NCBI RefSeq assembly: GCF_000972385.1
Contig: NZ_JXTE01000090.1
Span: 1 to 25,818 of the forward strand
Direction of reading: 5' to 3'
DNA length: 25,818 bases
Origin: Streptomyces sp. WM6386
GTDB taxonomy: Bacteria; Actinomycetota; Actinomycetes; Streptomycetales; Streptomycetaceae
Shown in pieces: positions 23,240 to 25,818 of the stretch; within the stretch, counting starts at the first letter, position 1, and the number at the start of each line of letters is the position of its first letter. A model generated the notes under the pieces. That model worked only from the letters and a program-made list of their open reading frames with translations, did not search any database and was not told the origin of the DNA. The translations under genes and the position numbers were made by a program.

Positions 23240-24826
23240 GTGGATCAGTTGGCCCTGCTGTTCGTGCTGTTGCTCGGGGCCGTGGTGAGCGTCCCGGTCG
23301 GTGACCGGGTCGGGTTGCCGGCGCCGGTGCTGATGACCCTGCTCGGGATCGTCCTCGCGCTGCTCGACTTCGTGCCCAACGTCGAGATCTCGCCGGAGCT
23401 GATCCTGCCGCTCCTGCTGCCACCGCTGCTCTACGCCGCCGTACGGCGGACTTCCTGGCGGCAGTTCGCGGCCAACATCAGGCCGATCTTCCTACTCGCC
23501 GTGGCGCTGGTGTTCGTCACCACCCTGTGTGTGGCCCTCGTCGCGGGCGCGATCGTGCCGGGGCTGCCGATCGCCGCCGCCGTGGCCCTCGGGGCGCTGG
23601 TCGCACCGCCCGACCCGGTCGCGGCGACCGCCGTCGCCGGGCAGCTCGGGCTGCCGCGCCGACTGGTGTCGATCCTGGAGGGGGAGGGGCTCTTCAACGA
23701 CGTGACGGCGATCGTGCTGTACCACGTGGCGATCGCCGCGGCCGTCAGCGGCACGTTCTCGCCCTGGCGGGCCGGCCTCGACCTGGTGCTGTCCGCCGTG
23801 GTCGCCGTCGTCGTCGGCGTCGCCCTCGGCTGGGGCGCCAACAAGCTCATGGATCTGCTCGACGACGCGACCCTGCAGATCGGCCTCACCCTCCTCGTGC
23901 CGTACGCCTCCTATGTGCTGGCCGAGGAGCTCCACGGCTCCGGGGTGCTCGCCGTGCTCACCACCGCCCTCTTCCTCGCCGAATACGCCATCGACGCCGA
24001 CGACGTGCTCACGCGGCTCGCCGGGCACACGTTCTGGGACATCGTCGACACGCTGGTCACCGGCGTGGCCTTCGGGCTGATCGGGCTCGAACTGCACAAC
24101 GCCATCCGGACCGCGTCCGGGCGGTGGGGCGAGATGCTCGGCTGGGCGGCCGCGATCGTGGGGGTCGTCGTCCTCGTCCGGCTGCTGTGGCTGTTGCCCG
24201 CGACCTGGGTCGCCAAGCGGCTGCACGCCAAGCAGGACTACGCCGAGGAGATCCCGATGAGCTGGCGGGAGACCGTCGTCATGTGGTGGTCCGGGATGCG
24301 CGGAGTGGCGTCCGTGGCGCTGGCCCTGGCGATCCCGCTGAAGACCGACGACGGGTCCGCCTTTCCCGACCGGGACGAGATCGTCTTCATCGCGTTCGGC
24401 GTCATCATGGCGACCCTCGTGCTCCAGGGGCTGACCCTGCCCTGGCTCGTGAAGAAGCTCGGCGTGAAGGCCGACACCGAGCGGGAGAAGGAGTTCGAGA
24501 AGACGCTGGCGATCCGTGCCGCCAAGGCCGCCAAACGCCGACTGCGGGAGATCGAGGAGGTCGAGGAGCTGTCGGAGGAGCTGACCGAGCAGCTGCTGCG
24601 GCGGGCGTTCGAGATCGGGGTGCGGATCAGCCCGGACATGGCGGACGAGGAGCGGCGGGAGGCGCACGAGCAGCGGGTGAAGCGACTGAGGCGGATCCGG
24701 CGGATCCAGGGCGAGATGATGAGCGCCGCGCGGCACGAGGTGCTGGCGGCGCGCAGTGAGGCGGGGGCCGATCCCGAGGTCGTGGACCGGGTGTTGAGAC
24801 ACCTCGACGTGCGCAGCCTGCGGTGA
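23240..24826 (+). CDS. CPA1-family Na+/H+ antiporter
   Basis: Cation:proton antiporter of the NhaP/NHE (CPA1) family, probably exporting Na+ (or K+) in exchange for H+ across the plasma membrane. From the GTG at 23240 it is 528 aa with about 12 membrane helices up to residue 410. The ion-binding motifs are PPDPVAATAV (Asp125) and GEGLFNDVTAIVLY (Asn153-Asp154). A charged, helical cytoplasmic tail of about 115 residues (Glu/Arg-rich, RRLREIEEVEELSEEL) follows. The start was chosen because GGAG at 23228-23231 lies 8 nt upstream and the first helix follows at once; GTG 23231 and GTG 23186 are alternatives. Ion selectivity cannot be read from the sequence. Confidence 0.9.
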   Translation: MDQLALLFVLLLGAVVSVPVGDRVGLPAPVLMTLLGIVLALLDFVPNVEISPELILPLLLPPLLYAAVRRTSWRQFAANIRPIFLLAVALVFVTTLCVALVAGAIVPGLPIAAAVALGALVAPPDPVAATAVAGQLGLPRRLVSILEGEGLFNDVTAIVLYHVAIAAAVSGTFSPWRAGLDLVLSAVVAVVVGVALGWGANKLMDLLDDATLQIGLTLLVPYASYVLAEELHGSGVLAVLTTALFLAEYAIDADDVLTRLAGHTFWDIVDTLVTGVAFGLIGLELHNAIRTASGRWGEMLGWAAAIVGVVVLVRLLWLLPATWVAKRLHAKQDYAEEIPMSWRETVVMWWSGMRGVASVALALAIPLKTDDGSAFPDRDEIVFIAFGVIMATLVLQGLTLPWLVKKLGVKADTEREKEFEKTLAIRAAKAAKRRLREIEEVEELSEELTEQLLRRAFEIGVRISPDMADEERREAHEQRVKRLRRIRRIQGEMMSAARHEVLAARSEAGADPEVVDRVLRHLDVRSLR

Positions 24827-24842
24827 GCTGTCCGTCGTATGG

Positions 24843-24866
24843 CAGTCGTGTAAAGGGCAACGACTG
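24843..24866. promoter_or_regulatory. 7-bp inverted repeat upstream of the dehydrogenase promoter
   Basis: CAGTCGT (24843-24849) and ACGACTG (24860-24866) are exact inverted copies 10 nt apart. The right arm falls where a -35 element would be for the hexamer at 24883, so it may be an operator. It could also be the terminator of the antiporter gene, though no U-run follows. Confidence 0.45.
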
Positions 24867-24882
24867 TGCGGGCGGCCCTTCT

Positions 24883-24888
24883 TAGGGT
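24883..24888 (+). promoter_or_regulatory. -10 hexamer of a probable leaderless dehydrogenase transcript
   Basis: TAGGGT ends 6 nt before the ATG at 24895, so transcription would begin at or next to the A of the start codon. The G-run between them is too close to the ATG to act as a ribosome site. No good -35 is visible. Confidence 0.5.
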
Positions 24889-24894
24889 GGGGGC

Positions 24895-25635
24895 ATGTCT
24901 CGCAACATCGTGATCAGTGGTGGCGGTACGGGAATCGGGCTCGCGGCGGCGCAGGCCTTCGCGGCGGACGGGGATCGGGTGCTGCTGCTCGGGCGGCGGG
25001 CCGAGGTGCTGGAGAAGGCCGGGGTGCCGGGGGCGCTGACGTACGCGGCCGATCTCAGTGACACGGCGCAGGTGCGTGGGGTCGCCGGGTTCGTGGCCCG
25101 GGAGCTGGGGACCGTGGATGTGCTGGTCCACAGCGCGGGCGGGACCGGGCAGCTCGAACCGCCCGCCTGCGGTGACGATCCGCTGGACGCCGTCGCCCAT
25201 GCCTGGACCGTCAACTTCCGGCTCAATCTGCTGAGCGCGGCGCTGCTCACCGAGGCCCTGAAGGACCGGCTCGCCGAGCCCGGCGGGCGGGTGCTGTTCG
25301 TCAGCTCCATCGCCGCCTACCGGGGGTCCGGCAGCGGGGCGTACGCGGCGGCCAAGGCCGGACTGCATCCGTACGCCCATGACCTGGCCCGGGAGCTCGG
25401 ACCGCGCGGGATCACCGTGAACGTCGTCGCGCCCGGCTACATCGAGGACACCGAGTTCTTCGGGGCGGCCATCGACCCCGCCCGGCGCGCACGGCTCGTC
25501 GCCGACACCGCGAACGGGCGCGCCGGGACGCCCGGGGACATCGCCGGCACGCTGCAATGGCTGGCCTCGCCGGGCGCCGGGCACGTCACCTCGCAGATCG
25601 TGCAGGTCAATGGGGGTGCCGAGCGGGGGCGTTGA
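24895..25635 (+). CDS. Short-chain dehydrogenase/reductase (SDR family oxidoreductase)
   Basis: Classical SDR of 246 aa using NAD(P)H; substrate unknown. The N-terminal cofactor loop is SGGGTGIGLA, followed by LLGRRAEVLEKAG; the arginines there mildly favour NADPH. HSAGG replaces the usual NNAG/NAAG, and the catalytic set is Ser137, Tyr150 and Lys154 (AYAAAKAG). The PGYIEDTEFF segment is typical of the substrate loop. The ATG at 24895 appears leaderless. The last 13 codons lie in a 40-bp sequence that recurs 117 bp downstream, so the true ancestral C terminus may have been rearranged (ends ERGR here, ERGQ in the copy). Confidence 0.93.
   Translation: MSRNIVISGGGTGIGLAAAQAFAADGDRVLLLGRRAEVLEKAGVPGALTYAADLSDTAQVRGVAGFVARELGTVDVLVHSAGGTGQLEPPACGDDPLDAVAHAWTVNFRLNLLSAALLTEALKDRLAEPGGRVLFVSSIAAYRGSGSGAYAAAKAGLHPYAHDLARELGPRGITVNVVAPGYIEDTEFFGAAIDPARRARLVADTANGRAGTPGDIAGTLQWLASPGAGHVTSQIVQVNGGAERGR
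25591..25630 (+). repeat. 40-bp direct repeat, copy 1 (3' end of the dehydrogenase gene)
   Basis: Identical at every base to 25748-25787. It encodes SQIVQVNGGAERG within the dehydrogenase. The bases on either side differ between the two copies. Confidence 0.95.
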
Positions 25636-25714
25636 TCTTGGCGGGGTGGTGCGGGTGGGGCTGTTTCGTGAGTCGGCTCCGGTCCCCGGGGTGGCCCGTC
25701 TTGTCTGCTGGGGG

Positions 25715-25734
25715 TTCGGGGGTCGTCCCCCGGG
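25715..25734 (+). terminator. Hairpin downstream of the dehydrogenase gene
   Basis: CGGGGG (25717-25722) pairs with CCCCCG (25727-25732) around TCGT, with two flanking G-T pairs. It lies between the two 40-bp repeats and may end the dehydrogenase transcript. Similar G-run/C-run hairpins are frequent in streptomycete intergenic regions. No U-run is present. Confidence 0.4.
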
Positions 25735-25747
25735 AGAGTGCAGTACT

Positions 25748-25792
25748 TCGCAGATCGTGCAGGTCAATGGGGGTGCCGAGCGGGGGCAGTGA
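25748..25792 (+). pseudogene. Duplicated 3' fragment of the dehydrogenase gene (40-bp repeat, copy 2)
   Basis: Positions 25748-25787 exactly copy 25591-25630. In the matching frame it reads SQIVQVNGGAERGQ and then TGA at 25790-25792. There is no start or upstream dehydrogenase sequence, so it is a fragment and not a gene. It marks a partial duplication or a 117-bp insertion into the end of the ancestral gene. Confidence 0.75.
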
Positions 25793-25818
25793 GTGGTCGT
25801 CAGCGGCCGGCCCTCGGG

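Noticed and set aside
25610..25792. A 60-codon open frame after the dehydrogenase gene
   Set aside because: It begins inside the dehydrogenase gene in another frame and ends in the duplicated 3' fragment; no ribosome site or family resemblance.

Overview
This is a high-GC actinobacterial chromosome segment, almost certainly from Streptomyces or a close relative. The evidence is strong G/C bias at third codon positions, many GTG starts, and the typical streptomycete gene order ftsI-murE-murF-mraY-murD-ftsW-murG-ftsQ-ftsZ-pgeF-yggS-sepF-yggT(sepG)-divIVA, followed by a convergent ileS. It is a conserved core region, not a genomic island. I see no tRNA or rRNA gene, no CRISPR array, no phage and no transposase.

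Positions 2-16056 (+ strand) hold the division and cell-wall (dcw) cluster. The first nine genes are tightly packed: murF/mraY and mraY/murD overlap by 4 nt. They make the cytoplasmic peptidoglycan precursors (MurE, MurF, MurD), the lipid intermediates (MraY, MurG) and the septal synthase and scaffold (FtsI, FtsW, FtsQ). A 276-nt regulatory gap precedes ftsZ. It carries promoter-like hexamers, a BldD-like operator, WhiA-type GACAC pentamers and a perfect 8-bp inverted repeat. After ftsZ come pgeF, yggS, sepF (alternative Z-ring membrane anchor; there is no ftsA), yggT/sepG and divIVA (polar growth). A strong stem-loop terminator closes this half.

Positions 16202-19708 (- strand) hold ileS with its own GC hairpin terminator and a roughly 290-nt T-box leader. 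The T-box leader has an ATC specifier, a canonical T-box sequence and a Shine-Dalgarno sequence that can be sequestered. The synthetase has a swapped class I signature (GAHH instead of HxGH), the mark of the mupirocin-hyper-resistant IleRS2 type.

Positions 19915-25635 (+ strand) hold a lysine/alanine-rich histone-H1-like protein fused to a DksA/TraR zinc finger, then lspA, an RluD-family pseudouridine synthase overlapping a GNAT acetyltransferase, a CPA1-type Na+/H+ antiporter, and a short-chain dehydrogenase that looks leaderless. The right edge carries an exact 40-bp duplication of the 3' end of the dehydrogenase gene.

I found no wholly new multigene system. The points most worth following up are the altered IleRS signature with its T-box, the H1-DksA fusion with a possible developmental operator, the composite ftsZ control region, and the 40-bp duplication.
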